Positions 10,357-20,998 are shown, counted from the stretch's first letter. The stretch: DNA of 64,000 nucleotides from an uncultured Pelagibacteraceae bacterium (GCA_902535255.1 CACASQ010000001.1:248001-312000), one strand, 5' to 3'. Translations and numbers: made by a program. Notes: generated by a model not told the origin, from the sequence alone.

Positions 10357-10932
10357 ATGATGCTTTTACTTGTTGGATTAGGAAATCCAGGATCAAATTA
10401 TACCAATACCAGACATAACATTGGTTTTAAAATCATTGATGCAATTAACTCACATTTTAAACTTTCAAAACAAAAACCTAAATTTAAAGGACTGTTAACT
10501 ACTGGCAATATAGATGAAAAAAAAATATATGCCATCAAACCTCTAACTTTTATGAATAACTCTGGCACAGCTATCAAAGAACTGATTGATTACTTTAAGA
10601 TAGAGGCCAAAAATGTAATAGTTTTTCATGATGATATGGATATTGATTTTGGAAAAATAAAAGCAAAATTTGGAGGTAGTAGCGCAGGTCACAACGGAAT
10701 TGAGTCGATAGACAAGTTTATAGGCAAAGACTATTCTAGAGTAAGAATAGGAATTGGTCATCCTAAACAAAAAAAAAGGGTAAACAACCATGTTCTTGAA
10801 GATTTTAAAGAAGATGAGGAAGAAAAGATTAAAGAGATCACTGAAAATATAGTAAGACAAATCCCTACCTTAATTGATAAGAAAATGGATTTATTTTCAA
10901 GTAAAGTTAATCAAAATCTAAATGGGATTTAA
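10357..10932 (+). CDS. pth: Peptidyl-tRNA hydrolase
   Basis: LLVGLGNPGSNYTNTRHNIGF, KPLTFMNNSG, HDDMDIDFGKIKAKFGGSSAGHNG motifs. Confidence 0.96.
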   Translation: MMLLLVGLGNPGSNYTNTRHNIGFKIIDAINSHFKLSKQKPKFKGLLTTGNIDEKKIYAIKPLTFMNNSGTAIKELIDYFKIEAKNVIVFHDDMDIDFGKIKAKFGGSSAGHNGIESIDKFIGKDYSRVRIGIGHPKQKKRVNNHVLEDFKEDEEEKIKEITENIVRQIPTLIDKKMDLFSSKVNQNLNGI

Positions 10933-11992
10933 ATGTGGTATAGTTGGTCTACCAAATGTAGGAAAGTCAACTTTATTCAATGCGTTGACTGCTTCTAAAA
11001 ATGCTGAAGCCGCTAATTTTCCTTTTTGCACAATTGATCCAAATGTAGGTATTGTAGACGTAGTCGATGAACGATTAGATCAACTTGCTAAATTATCAAA
11101 CTCCAAAAAAAAAATATATACCAATATCACATTTGTCGATATTGCTGGACTTGTTAAAGGGGCCTCAAAAGGTGAAGGTTTAGGTAATAAATTTTTATCG
11201 CATATAAGAGAGGTAGATGCGATTATCCATTTAGTGAGATGTTTTGACTCCCAAAAAATTTCTCACGTAAATTCAAAGATAAATCCCATAGATGATTTAG
11301 AAATAATTAAAACTGAAATTATACTTTCAGATCTTGAGTCTATACAAAAAAAATTAGAAAAGAATAAAAAAAAAATCCTGAGCGATAAGGAGATCAAAAT
11401 TTTAGAAGAAAAATTAGATCAACTTAACAAGGGTATTGAAATAGAGATCAAAGATGAAAACGAAGAAAAATTTTTAAATAGTATTGGTTTATTGAGTATA
11501 AAGCCTAAAATAATAGTTTGTAATGTAGATGAAGAAAATATATCTACCGGCAATACTTATACAAAACTAATTAGAGACAAGTATGCAGATGAAAAAATTA
11601 TAAATATTTGCGCAGATATTGAAGATCAAATTTCTGGTCTTGATGAAAATGAAAAAGAGACCTTTATGAAAGATATTGGATTAAACAAAACAGGTCTTAA
11701 TAAGCTTATAAAAGAAGGATATGACCTTTTAAAATTAGATACCTTTTTTACCTCAGGGCCTGAGGAAAGTAGAGCTTGGACTGTTAGAAAAAATACTTTA
11801 GCACCTAAAGCTGCAAGTGTAATTCATACAGATTTTGAAAAAAATTTTATTCGTGCTGAGACAATAACTTGCGACGATTTTTTAAAATTTGGCAGTGCTG
11901 AGAAATGCAAGGAAAACGGTAAACTAAGGATAGAGGGTAAAGATTATATTGTAAAAGACGGAGATGTATTACACTTCCGTGTCAATCCTTGA
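10922..11992 (+). CDS. ychF: Redox-regulated ATPase/GTP-binding protein YchF
   Basis: [41 protein letters not shown]-terminal TGS domain. Confidence 0.96.
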   Translation: MGFKCGIVGLPNVGKSTLFNALTASKNAEAANFPFCTIDPNVGIVDVVDERLDQLAKLSNSKKKIYTNITFVDIAGLVKGASKGEGLGNKFLSHIREVDAIIHLVRCFDSQKISHVNSKINPIDDLEIIKTEIILSDLESIQKKLEKNKKKILSDKEIKILEEKLDQLNKGIEIEIKDENEEKFLNSIGLLSIKPKIIVCNVDEENISTGNTYTKLIRDKYADEKIINICADIEDQISGLDENEKETFMKDIGLNKTGLNKLIKEGYDLLKLDTFFTSGPEESRAWTVRKNTLAPKAASVIHTDFEKNFIRAETITCDDFLKFGSAEKCKENGKLRIEGKDYIVKDGDVLHFRVNP

Positions 11993-12751
11993 CCAAATTT
12001 TTTTCATACTTAAATAAACAAGAATTGTTAATAAAATTAAATATATAATCACTTTAACTCCTGTTCGATGTCTTTCTTCAAGCTCAGGCTCTGCTGCCCA
12101 AGCTAAAAAAGTCGTTACATCTTTAGCCATTTGGTCAACTGTTGACTCTGTTCCATCTGCGTACTCAACCAAGCCATCCACAAGATTGTTTGGCATCTTT
12201 ATTTTGTTTCCTATCATGTATTTGTTGTAATAAACTCCCTGGTCTAATTTTACATCAGGTGGTGGGTCTTCATAACCAACTAAAACGGAATAAATGTAAT
12301 TTGCTCCACCTTTTCTTGCTTTTACCAAAACGGACATATCTGGTGGATATGCGCCTCCATTAGCTGCGGCTGCTGCCTCTTTATTAGGATGAGGGCTTAC
12401 AAATATATCAGACGGCCTTCCAGGTCTTGTGAACATTTCACCTTGATTATCCGGCCCATCAGTTACCTCAAAGCTTGCTGCAATAGCTTTTACTTCTGCC
12501 TCTGTAAATTCCGGACCACCAGGCTCTCCGAGATTTCTATAGCTGAGATATTGCATAGAATGGCATGATGAGCAGACTTCCTTATAAACTTGAAAGCCTC
12601 TCTGTAGTGAAGCTCTATCAAATGTTCCAGTTATGCCTTTGAAGCTCCAATCCACCTTAATTGGATCAGTCGTTTCAGCGCTATGTAAAGATCCGGTTGT
12701 TAAGAATAAAATTGTTATTATGTTATTTATAATTGTATTAAACTTTTTCAT
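11969..12751 (-). CDS. petC: Cytochrome c1 of the bc1 complex
   Basis: Signal peptide, haem site CSSCHSM, C-terminal TM anchor; third gene of petABC. Confidence 0.94.
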   Translation of the reverse strand: MKKFNTIINNIITILFLTTGSLHSAETTDPIKVDWSFKGITGTFDRASLQRGFQVYKEVCSSCHSMQYLSYRNLGEPGGPEFTEAEVKAIAASFEVTDGPDNQGEMFTRPGRPSDIFVSPHPNKEAAAAANGGAYPPDMSVLVKARKGGANYIYSVLVGYEDPPPDVKLDQGVYYNKYMIGNKIKMPNNLVDGLVEYADGTESTVDQMAKDVTTFLAWAAEPELEERHRTGVKVIIYLILLTILVYLSMKKIWSRIDTEV

Positions 12752-13997
12752 TTAATTTCCGTGCGAGCGATGGCTCAGCTCCGCCGGTAATAACAGGCTC
12801 AGATATGCTCATTGGGATTGGATCAGTTTTCTCCAAATAACCTACGACTGGCATCACAACAATAAAATGTAGGAAATAATATATAGTACCTACTCTAGCT
12901 AATACTAAATAAACTCCCTCAGCTGGCATAGCACCAACATAACCCAACATTAGAACGTCAATAACTAATATCCAGAAAAACTGTCTATAAATTGGTCTAA
13001 AGACTGCAGATCTTACTTTTGAAGTATCTAACCAAGGCAATACAAATAAAATAAATATTGCACTAAACATTAATATAACCCCGCCTAATTTATCTGGTAC
13101 AGATCTTAAAATAGCGTAGAAAGGTAATAAATACCACTCAGGAACAATATGGGCAGGAGTAACTAATGGGTTAGCTGGTATATAATTATCAGAGTGGCCC
13201 AAAATATTTGGTGAGAAAAATACAAAGCCTGCGAAAATAATCATGAACATTAATAACGCAAATGCGTCTTTAATTGTAATATAAGGATGAAAAGGAACAG
13301 TATCTTTAGATGGTTTCTTTATATCAATTCCAACAGGATTATTATTTCCGGGAATGTGTAACGCCCAGATATGTAAAACAACCAATCCAAGAATTAAGAA
13401 GGGAAATAAGTAGTGTAAGCTAAAAAATCTATTTAAAGTAGGGTTGTCGACTGAGTATGCTCCCCACAACCAAGTAGTTATACTCTCCCCTACTAGTGGT
13501 ATAGCACTAAATAAATTAGTTATCACTGTTGCTCCCCAAAAACTCATTTGGCCCCAAGGTAAAACGTAACCTAAAAAAGCAGCTGCCATCATTAGTAAAT
13601 AGATCAATAGTCCCAATATCCAGATTATTTCTCTAGGTGACTTATATGAGCCATAAAATAGAGATCTAAATATATGAATATAAACTGCTAAGAAAAACAT
13701 AGAGGCTCCATTGCTGTGGATGTATCTAATTAACCAACCATAATTGACGTTTCTCATTATATGTTCAACACTTCCAAATGCTAAATCTGCGTGTGCCACG
13801 TAATGCATTGCTAGAACTATTCCGGTAACAATTTGTGTTATCAAACAAAAAGTCAAAATTCCACCGAATGTCCACCAATAATTTAAGTTTTTTGGGGTTG
13901 GGTAATCAGTTAAATGTGCACCTAAAGTTAATAATGGTAAACGATCGTTAAACCATTTAGCAGCTTTGGACTTAGGTACGTATTCGTGCTCGCTCAT
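12738..13997 (-). CDS. petB: Cytochrome b of the bc1 complex
   Basis: Cytochrome b sequence ([59 protein letters not shown]). Confidence 0.97.
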   Translation of the reverse strand: MSEHEYVPKSKAAKWFNDRLPLLTLGAHLTDYPTPKNLNYWWTFGGILTFCLITQIVTGIVLAMHYVAHADLAFGSVEHIMRNVNYGWLIRYIHSNGASMFFLAVYIHIFRSLFYGSYKSPREIIWILGLLIYLLMMAAAFLGYVLPWGQMSFWGATVITNLFSAIPLVGESITTWLWGAYSVDNPTLNRFFSLHYLFPFLILGLVVLHIWALHIPGNNNPVGIDIKKPSKDTVPFHPYITIKDAFALLMFMIIFAGFVFFSPNILGHSDNYIPANPLVTPAHIVPEWYLLPFYAILRSVPDKLGGVILMFSAIFILFVLPWLDTSKVRSAVFRPIYRQFFWILVIDVLMLGYVGAMPAEGVYLVLARVGTIYYFLHFIVVMPVVGYLEKTDPIPMSISEPVITGGAEPSLARKLNEKV

Positions 13998-14006
13998 AAT
14001 TATTTT

Positions 14007-14528
14007 TTATCCAATCTTAATAGTGTTATTATCTACAAACTCAAATTTAGGTATCTCCATATTAGTAGGAGCAGGACCTTTTCTAACCCTGCCAGATACA
14101 TCGTAATGAGAACCGTGACAAGGACAAAACCATCCATTGTAATCTCCTTTGTCTTTCAAAGGAACACATCCTAAATGGGTACAAACGCCCAACATAACAA
14201 GCCACTCGTCTTTCCCCTCTTTTACTCTTTCTTCGTCTTTTTGAGGATCGGGCAAATCGTCCAAGCTAACTGCCCTAGCCTCTTGTATTTCTTCCGGAGT
14301 TCTTCTCTTCAAAAAAACGGGTTTTCCTCTCCATAAAACAGTTATTGATTTACCTGGCTCTATTTGGCTTATATCAACTTCTGTAGTTGCTAGCGCTTTT
14401 TGTGCTTTATCTGGGTTCATCTGGTCAATCATCGGCCAAATTACTGCCCCAATACCTACCGCCCCAACTGCGTAACTAGCTGTAAATAAAAAATCTCTTC
14501 TTTTAACTTTTTTTTCCTCTTTGTTCAT
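14007..14528 (-). CDS. petA: Ubiquinol-cytochrome c reductase iron-sulfur (Rieske) subunit
   Basis: Tat-like leader RRDFLFTAS and Rieske cluster motifs CTHLGCVPL...CPCHGSHYD. Confidence 0.97.
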   Translation of the reverse strand: MNKEEKKVKRRDFLFTASYAVGAVGIGAVIWPMIDQMNPDKAQKALATTEVDISQIEPGKSITVLWRGKPVFLKRRTPEEIQEARAVSLDDLPDPQKDEERVKEGKDEWLVMLGVCTHLGCVPLKDKGDYNGWFCPCHGSHYDVSGRVRKGPAPTNMEIPKFEFVDNNTIKIG

Positions 14529-14616
14529 CTATGTAAGTGCTTATATTATAATTATTAAATAAAACCATATTTTTAAAAATCTAGGGTCAGAATGACACAT
14601 AAATCGAGCTAAAATA

Positions 14617-15075
14617 ATGCACATAGCGCTCTATAAACCAGATATTCCTCAAAATACTGCTGCAATAATTAGATTAGGTGCATGCCTAAACTTAAAAATT
14701 CATATTATTGAACCTTGCGGTTTTAACTTGAACGATAAACGATTTAAAAGAGTGGTTATGGATTATATGGGTTTAAGTAAAATTTTCAGGTACGATGATT
14801 ATAATTCTTTTCTAAAAAAAAATAAAAAATGTAGGATAGTTTTAATGACAACAAAGGCTAAAAAATCATATTATAAATTTAAATTTAAAAAAAATGATAT
14901 GCTTTTATTCGGAAGAGAGAGTGCGGGAGTTCCTGAAGAATTGCATAATTCTATTAAAACAAAAATAAAAATACCAATGCGTAAAAATACTAGGTCTCTT
15001 AATATAGTCGTTAGTGCTGCAATAATTACATCAGAAGCTTTAAAACAAAATAATTTATTTAAGTATTTAAAATGA
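14617..15075 (+). CDS. trmL: tRNA (cytidine(34)-2'-O)-methyltransferase (SPOUT family)
   Basis: MHIALYKPDIPQNTAAIIRLGACL, LLFGRESAGVPEELH, RSLNIVVSAAI. Confidence 0.92.
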   Translation: MHIALYKPDIPQNTAAIIRLGACLNLKIHIIEPCGFNLNDKRFKRVVMDYMGLSKIFRYDDYNSFLKKNKKCRIVLMTTKAKKSYYKFKFKKNDMLLFGRESAGVPEELHNSIKTKIKIPMRKNTRSLNIVVSAAIITSEALKQNNLFKYLK

Positions 15076-15896
15076 TTACAAAAGAATTCAAAAGGAAAAT
15101 GGCTGATAGTTGGTTTTCTTACCTTCAAAGTCAAATTTGTAAAGAATTTGAATTATTAGAAAATAATAATATTAAATTTATAAAAAGAGAGTGGAAAAAA
15201 AAGAAGTATAATGAAGGGGGTGGTATCTCATATCTTTTAAAAGAGGGAAAAATATTTGAAAAGGTTGGTGTCAATAAATCTACTGTTTCAGGTATCTTTC
15301 CTAAAAAGTTTAGGTCTAATATTCTTGGAGCTAATAAAAATGGAAAGTACTGGGCCTCTGGCATTTCTGTTGTTGCTCACATGAAAAATCCCAAAATTCC
15401 TGCAATACATTTCAACACTAGATTTATTACAACCTCTAAAGAATGGTTTGGAGGAGGAATGGACGTTACCCCAAGTCATAAAGATTTGTTCGAAGAGAAA
15501 ATGATACATAATTACCTTAAAGACACATGTATTCAAAATAAAAAAAATTACAAAAGATATAAAATATGGTGCGATAAATATTTTTATTTACCACATAGAC
15601 AAGAAGCTAGAGGAATCGGAGGTATATTTTTTGACTATGAAACTAAAGACTGGGTGAAAAACTTTAAATTCGTAAGAGATCTTGGCTTGACATTTATAGA
15701 AGTTTCAAAAAAAATCATTGAAAGAAAAAGAAAATTAAAATGGACAAAAAAAGATAAAGAAAAACAATTGTTAAAACGAGGAAGATATGTTGAATTTAAT
15801 CTTTTATATGACAGAGGTACAAAATTTGGGTTGTATTCTGGGGGAAATATTGACTCAATATTAATGTCTCTTCCTCCAAAAGCTAAATGGAAATAA
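15072..15896 (+). CDS. hemF: Oxygen-dependent coproporphyrinogen III oxidase
   Basis: HFNTRFITT, WFGGGMDVTPS, RGIGGIFFDY, EFNLLYDRGTKFGL motifs. Confidence 0.95.
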   Translation: MITKEFKRKMADSWFSYLQSQICKEFELLENNNIKFIKREWKKKKYNEGGGISYLLKEGKIFEKVGVNKSTVSGIFPKKFRSNILGANKNGKYWASGISVVAHMKNPKIPAIHFNTRFITTSKEWFGGGMDVTPSHKDLFEEKMIHNYLKDTCIQNKKNYKRYKIWCDKYFYLPHRQEARGIGGIFFDYETKDWVKNFKFVRDLGLTFIEVSKKIIERKRKLKWTKKDKEKQLLKRGRYVEFNLLYDRGTKFGLYSGGNIDSILMSLPPKAKWK

Positions 15897-16375
15897 AAAT
15901 GGAAAAAGAACCGATAACAGTTTCTGGACTTAATAGCTTAAAATCTGAATTAGAAAATTTAAAAAATGTTCAGAGGCCAAAGATAGTTGAGGCAATAGCT
16001 GAAGCTAGATCACATGGAGATTTAAAAGAAAATGCAGAGTATCATGCTGCGAAAGAACAACAGGCTCTTATTGAAAGTCGTGTAATAGCAATTGATGATT
16101 TAATTGCCAGAGCTAATGTAATTGATGTTACAAAAATAGAAAATAATGGGAAAGTAATATTTGGATCCACAGTTAAAGTACAAGATTTAAAAAATAGTAA
16201 ACAAATTTCATATAGATTGGTTGGTCAAGATGAGGCTGATATTAAGAAAAATTTAATCTTTTTTAAAAGTCCTATTGGTAAGGCTTTAATTGGTAAGGAT
16301 AAAGGAGACATGATAAGCGCTAGCACTCCTTCAGGTGAAAGAAGTTTTAAAATCTTAGACGTTCAGTATATCTAA
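15887..16375 (+). CDS. greA: Transcription elongation factor GreA
   Basis: EARSHGDLKENAEYHAAKEQQ and C-terminal SPIGKALIGK. The reading frame probably starts at ATG 15899 (MEKEPITVSG). Confidence 0.95.
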   Translation: MEIKMEKEPITVSGLNSLKSELENLKNVQRPKIVEAIAEARSHGDLKENAEYHAAKEQQALIESRVIAIDDLIARANVIDVTKIENNGKVIFGSTVKVQDLKNSKQISYRLVGQDEADIKKNLIFFKSPIGKALIGKDKGDMISASTPSGERSFKILDVQYI

Positions 16376-17634
16376 TTGGAGTTAATACGAATAAGTTCTT
16401 TAACTCTATCATCTGAAATTTTAAAATTATTATTAATCCACTCTTCCTCGATAATATTAAGAACCTTTCCTAAAGTTGCATTTTCTTTCATCCCATTTTG
16501 TTTAAGGAATTCACCATTAATATGAAAATTAGGCATTTTGAATTTTGCTATCTTATTAAGTGTATTTAAAAATTCTTTATATTTGGTTTTTGAATTAATT
16601 GTAAAATTTAACAAGTTTAACGACTCCAAATGATTTTTTCCATTTTTATAAATATTCTTTTGTAAATCTTTATCCAAATAATGTTTATCTTTTTTTAGAT
16701 CACTTAGGTCTCGTGCAAATTTTTCTAATACGTCTTTTATCTTATTTGAAATTTTATACTTATGTGAAAAATATTCATGATTGTCTTTTTCATCAATTAA
16801 TAGAATTGCCAGTATAATTTCTCTACTGAATTTGGAATGATGTTGAACTTTTTTAAGTTTTTCCAATCTTTTTAAATATAAAAGCTCAGGAAATATCATT
16901 GAAAAAATTTCCTTTAATTGAAAATTATTGTTTATTTCTAAAAGACCTTTGAGATCAAAAATTTTTAATAATTCATTTAATATCCTCTCTCTTGAAATTT
17001 TTCTAATGCCATTTAAATTTTGTTTGATTGCATTTAAGGTTGACTGCTCAATGTTAGAGTCATAAATTATCTTAAATCTTATGAATCTAATAATTCTTAA
17101 AAAATCTTCTTCAATTCTTTTTTGAGGGTCGCCAATAAATTTAACATTGTTATTTTTAAGATCGACTGTGCCCATTTGAGGATCAAAAATTTTTCCATTT
17201 ATATCAAGATAAATTGCATTAATTGTAAAATCTCTTCTTTCAGAGTCTAATCTCCAGTCATCAGTATATTCGACTTCAGCATGTCTTCCGTCAGTTTTAA
17301 TATCTTTTCTTAAAGTTGTTAATTCAACTTTTAAATTATCTGAGATAATAGTAATTGTGCCGTGTTTGATACCGGTCTCAACAACTTTAAAATTTGTATT
17401 TTTAAATCTATTTTTTATTTCGTCGGTAGTTAACGTTGTAGCAACATCAATATCATCTATTTTCTCACCTGTAAGATATTTTCTCACACAACCTCCTACA
17501 AATCTTGCTGTTGGATTTTCTTTTGGGAAACCTTCCTGTAATTTTTTAAAAATGAATTTAAATTTCTTGTCTTTATAAAATGGAAAAATTTTTTGCTTAA
17601 TATTTAGTAAAATTTTTAAAACTTGGTTAAGCAT
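16372..17634 (-). CDS. cca: CCA tRNA nucleotidyltransferase / poly(A) polymerase family
   Basis: ARFVGGCVRKYLTGEKIDDIDVATTLT, RRDFTINAIYLD, EEDFLRIIRFIRF motifs. Confidence 0.92.
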   Translation of the reverse strand: MLNQVLKILLNIKQKIFPFYKDKKFKFIFKKLQEGFPKENPTARFVGGCVRKYLTGEKIDDIDVATTLTTDEIKNRFKNTNFKVVETGIKHGTITIISDNLKVELTTLRKDIKTDGRHAEVEYTDDWRLDSERRDFTINAIYLDINGKIFDPQMGTVDLKNNNVKFIGDPQKRIEEDFLRIIRFIRFKIIYDSNIEQSTLNAIKQNLNGIRKISRERILNELLKIFDLKGLLEINNNFQLKEIFSMIFPELLYLKRLEKLKKVQHHSKFSREIILAILLIDEKDNHEYFSHKYKISNKIKDVLEKFARDLSDLKKDKHYLDKDLQKNIYKNGKNHLESLNLLNFTINSKTKYKEFLNTLNKIAKFKMPNFHINGEFLKQNGMKENATLGKVLNIIEEEWINNNFKISDDRVKELIRINSN

Positions 17635-17641
17635 AAATACT

Positions 17642-17715
17642 TGGCTGGGGCACTAGGATTCGAACCTAGGATGGCGGTATCAAAAACCGCTGCCTTACCG
17701 CTTGGCTATGCCCCA
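17642..17715 (-). tRNA. tRNA-Gln (anticodon TTG), CCA encoded
   Basis: Reverse complement folds as a cloverleaf: acceptor TGGGGCA/TGCCCCA, anticodon stem GCGGT/ACCGC with loop TTTTGAT, T arm CTAGG-TTCGAAT-CCTAG, discriminator G then CCA. Confidence 0.97.
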
Positions 17716-17750
17716 ACTACAAGTGACTGATATATCATAAATAAATAAAT

Positions 17751-18590
17751 TTAAATAGTTTTTGCAATTGAAAACCAAAATTTAGGGTATTTTTTTCTTA
17801 AAGAAATGAGTGCGGCTTTTGAACATCTCTCATTAATAAATAAACCAAAGCAAGCAGATCCCGAGCCAGTCATTTTGGATAAATAGCATCCACTTTCTTT
17901 ACAAATATTTATCAATAATTCTCTTATAATTGGGTTATTTTTTTCTACATTTAATTGTAAGTCGTTTCCGACACTTGAAATAAAATTTAACAAATTTTTC
18001 TTGTCTTTTTTACTTTTTTGTAAAAAGACTCTCTTTTTAGAGCGTTGCTTTGTCTTCAAATAAACTTCTTTTGTTGAGGACTTAATTCTTGGAAAGGCTA
18101 ATAGAAAATAAAGCTTATGTTCTTTTCTTAATTTAACTATTGTTTTAAGGTTTCTTAGAAACCCTTGCTTATAAAAAAAAAGCCTCAAATCTGATCCAAT
18201 TTTATTTGTTAATTCTTCTATAATTTTTTTTTCAATTTTTTTACCCATTAGGTATTTTAAAATTGTAGCTGCATTACTTGTTCCGCCTCCAAAACCAGAA
18301 AAAACGGGAATATTTTTAATCACCTTTATTGAATAATAATTAAAGATCATATTCTTTTGTCTCATAATTCTTAGAATTTTTATTATAGAATTTTCATTTT
18401 TTTTTACCATTTTTGAAAAAGGACCTCTAAAAGAAATCTCATCAATCTTTTTATTGTATATTTTTTTTATGTAAATTTTATCTGATAAATCAACTAAGCA
18501 AAAAAGTGATTGTATGTCATGGAAACCATTGGCCATTTTTTTTATCACTGATAAAGTTAAATTAATTTTTGCGAAGGACTTTAAAACCAT
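17751..18590 (-). CDS. ispE: 4-(cytidine 5'-diphospho)-2-C-methyl-D-erythritol kinase
   Basis: SFAKINLTLSV, IPVFSGFGGGTSNAATIL, LSKMTGSGSACFGLF (GHMP kinase motifs). Confidence 0.93.
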   Translation of the reverse strand: MVLKSFAKINLTLSVIKKMANGFHDIQSLFCLVDLSDKIYIKKIYNKKIDEISFRGPFSKMVKKNENSIIKILRIMRQKNMIFNYYSIKVIKNIPVFSGFGGGTSNAATILKYLMGKKIEKKIIEELTNKIGSDLRLFFYKQGFLRNLKTIVKLRKEHKLYFLLAFPRIKSSTKEVYLKTKQRSKKRVFLQKSKKDKKNLLNFISSVGNDLQLNVEKNNPIIRELLINICKESGCYLSKMTGSGSACFGLFINERCSKAALISLRKKYPKFWFSIAKTI

Positions 18591-18591
18591 C

Positions 18592-20292
18592 CTACAAGCC
18601 TGTTGTTAATTTTAGTGAAACCTTTTCTCTTAAATCATCTTCAACTTTTTTAAGATTTAGAACATAATTCCAATAATATCTTGCTTGAATTTTACTACCA
18701 ATTTTCCATAGTACGTCACCATAGTGATCATTAACAATTGGATCCGCTGGCATAAGTCTGACAGCTATTTGGAGATATTCCTTAGCTTCCTTAAATCTAT
18801 TTAATTTGAACAAAGCCCAACCCAAAGAGTCAATTATATATGGATCGTTAGATTTTAGCTTATTTGCTTTTTCCAACATCTGCAAAGATTTTTTAATCTT
18901 AACTCCCTGTTCAATCCATGAATAAGCTAAATAATTAATAACGTAAGCTTGATCAGGACTAGCTTCTAAGGATGATAATAAATCTTTTTCTGCTTTATCC
19001 CACATTCCAATTCTTTCATATGATACTCCCCTGCCATCAGTAACCTCGGGGTAAAGCGGATGTTCAGCATCTATATTTTTCAAAACTTCAGTGTAGTATT
19101 CTATGGACTCTTCAAATTTTTCATTATTTTTTAAAAACTCAGCATAATCAAATATTTCGTAAATTCCTTTGTTTGCTAATTCCTGATATGATTTTTTTAA
19201 AAGCTTTATAGACCTCTCTTTTTTATTTTCTTGTATTAAAATTCTTGAGATTTGTTTGTCAGCAAACCATTTAAAAGAGGTTCCAATTTTTTTCAAATTT
19301 TTATAAATTTTTTTTGCCCCTAATAGATCATCAATTTTATAAAGGTTTTCTGCCATCAAAGTATCAAATGGATGAAAATCAGGATTTAAATATTTTGATA
19401 AATTTAAATAAAAATTTGATAAAGAATTGAGAGATTGTGAAGAAAGAGCATTAGCTGTTATATATAAGATTTCTGCTGTAACATGATTTATTTTCTTACA
19501 ATTAAAATTAAAACTATTTTCAGAGTTATTTAAATCGCTTTTATATTGATTAAGTAGAAGATTTCTTGGGTAGCTACTTAATGCATTTGTGATAACAATT
19601 TTAGCTTTATCAATTTTACCAACGCTTTCTAAATATTTTGCATAAAAATAACTGTATCGAGAAAAATCAATTTTTTTGTGAAGTGTAAGATCGTTGTAAA
19701 GTTTTTCTGTTTTTTTATTACTAAAATAGCAATTTAAAAAAACATTTTGAATTTTCTTTAAATTTTCAAATCTAGAGCCAAACTCATTTAAATTTAACGT
19801 AGCTTTTTCTAAATCAATGTCTTGTAAGCTCGACCAATTATAAAGAGAATCCGCAATGTATATATCTAAAAATGATCTATTGTTCCTTTTTTTCGCTTTA
19901 AGAAAATAATCTTTTGAGAGATTTAATTTAGAATTTTTAAGGTAGTATATTCCAATTATTAGGTCACTAACAAAACTACCTTTTTGCTGCAGCTCCAGCT
20001 TCTTTGAAAAAGTAAACGCTTGCTTCAAATTTCCTGAATTTACTAATGAGTATAAATATTTTGAAGAATAGGTTGAGTGACTTTTCTCTAGACCATCTAG
20101 TTTCTTTAAATATTTATATGAATCTTCATACTTGCTCTGATTAAGAGACACTATTCCTGAAAAATAATCAGAAATACTCTCAGCTTTTTCAAATTTGTCT
20201 AAATTTTTTGCATGAAGTGTGGAAAAAGTAATAAAAATAATGACAATTACTAAATGATTTGTAAGCTTATATAATTGATGAATATTTATCAT
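18592..20292 (-). CDS. Exported tetratricopeptide-repeat protein
   Basis: N-terminal hydrophobic signal; C-terminal TPRs (DGRGVSYERIGMWDKAEKDLLSSLEASPDQAYVINYLAYSW..., IIDSLGWALFKLNRFKEAKEYLQIAVRLMPADPIVNDHYGDVLW). Confidence 0.85.
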   Translation of the reverse strand: MINIHQLYKLTNHLVIVIIFITFSTLHAKNLDKFEKAESISDYFSGIVSLNQSKYEDSYKYLKKLDGLEKSHSTYSSKYLYSLVNSGNLKQAFTFSKKLELQQKGSFVSDLIIGIYYLKNSKLNLSKDYFLKAKKRNNRSFLDIYIADSLYNWSSLQDIDLEKATLNLNEFGSRFENLKKIQNVFLNCYFSNKKTEKLYNDLTLHKKIDFSRYSYFYAKYLESVGKIDKAKIVITNALSSYPRNLLLNQYKSDLNNSENSFNFNCKKINHVTAEILYITANALSSQSLNSLSNFYLNLSKYLNPDFHPFDTLMAENLYKIDDLLGAKKIYKNLKKIGTSFKWFADKQISRILIQENKKERSIKLLKKSYQELANKGIYEIFDYAEFLKNNEKFEESIEYYTEVLKNIDAEHPLYPEVTDGRGVSYERIGMWDKAEKDLLSSLEASPDQAYVINYLAYSWIEQGVKIKKSLQMLEKANKLKSNDPYIIDSLGWALFKLNRFKEAKEYLQIAVRLMPADPIVNDHYGDVLWKIGSKIQARYYWNYVLNLKKVEDDLREKVSLKLTTGL

Positions 20293-20296
20293 AAGT

Positions 20297-20998
20297 ATGC
20301 TTAAAAAAAATATGTCAAAATCGGTAAAACGATTAAAATATTACGAATTTCTTAATTATAATTTAATTTACAATAATAAGGCAATCAATAGATATAATAG
20401 GGACAATTTTGAATTATCGGAGGATAAATCTAAAAGCTTAGATTTACTGAAAAAATCTATCATCAACCAAAAAAATTGTGATTTAAAAAAACATGCCCAA
20501 AATATTGTTTTTAGCGATGGTAATCCAAAATCGAAGATAATGGTTATAGGTGAGGCGCCTGGAGCAAATGAAGACCAGGAAGGATTACCATTTGTGGGTA
20601 GAGCTGGGCAACTATTAGATAAAATGTTGTCAGCAATCAATTTGGATAGGAAAAAAGTTTATATTTCAAACATTATTAACTACCGGCCGCCTGAAAACAG
20701 AAGGCCAACAGAGGCTGAAATTAAAAGATATCTTCCATTTATTTCAAAACATATTGAAATTATAAACCCAAAAATTTTAGTGTTACTTGGAAGCACTGCT
20801 ATGAACGCTTTAATTGGCGATGAAATTGTAATTTCAAAAATGAGAGGTAAATGGATAGAAAAACAATTTGGATCTTGTAAAACTTCAGTAATTATTACCT
20901 TTCATCCAGCATTTTTAATGCGCCAGCCCGCACAAAAAAAATTGGCATGGATTGATTTAAAGATGATTAGAGATAAAAAAAATAACCTCAAAATTTAA
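20297..20998 (+). CDS. Type-4-like uracil-DNA glycosylase, apparently lacking most Fe-S cysteines
   Basis: IMVIGEAPGANEDQEGLPFVGRAGQLLDKML, RPPENRRPTEAEI, FHPAFLMRQP motifs of family-4 UDG. Confidence 0.85.
   Translation: MLKKNMSKSVKRLKYYEFLNYNLIYNNKAINRYNRDNFELSEDKSKSLDLLKKSIINQKNCDLKKHAQNIVFSDGNPKSKIMVIGEAPGANEDQEGLPFVGRAGQLLDKMLSAINLDRKKVYISNIINYRPPENRRPTEAEIKRYLPFISKHIEIINPKILVLLGSTAMNALIGDEIVISKMRGKWIEKQFGSCKTSVIITFHPAFLMRQPAQKKLAWIDLKMIRDKKNNLKI

Noticed and set aside
10543-10860. 105-aa minus-strand ORF opposite pth
   Set aside because: Antisense to conserved pth; no domain.
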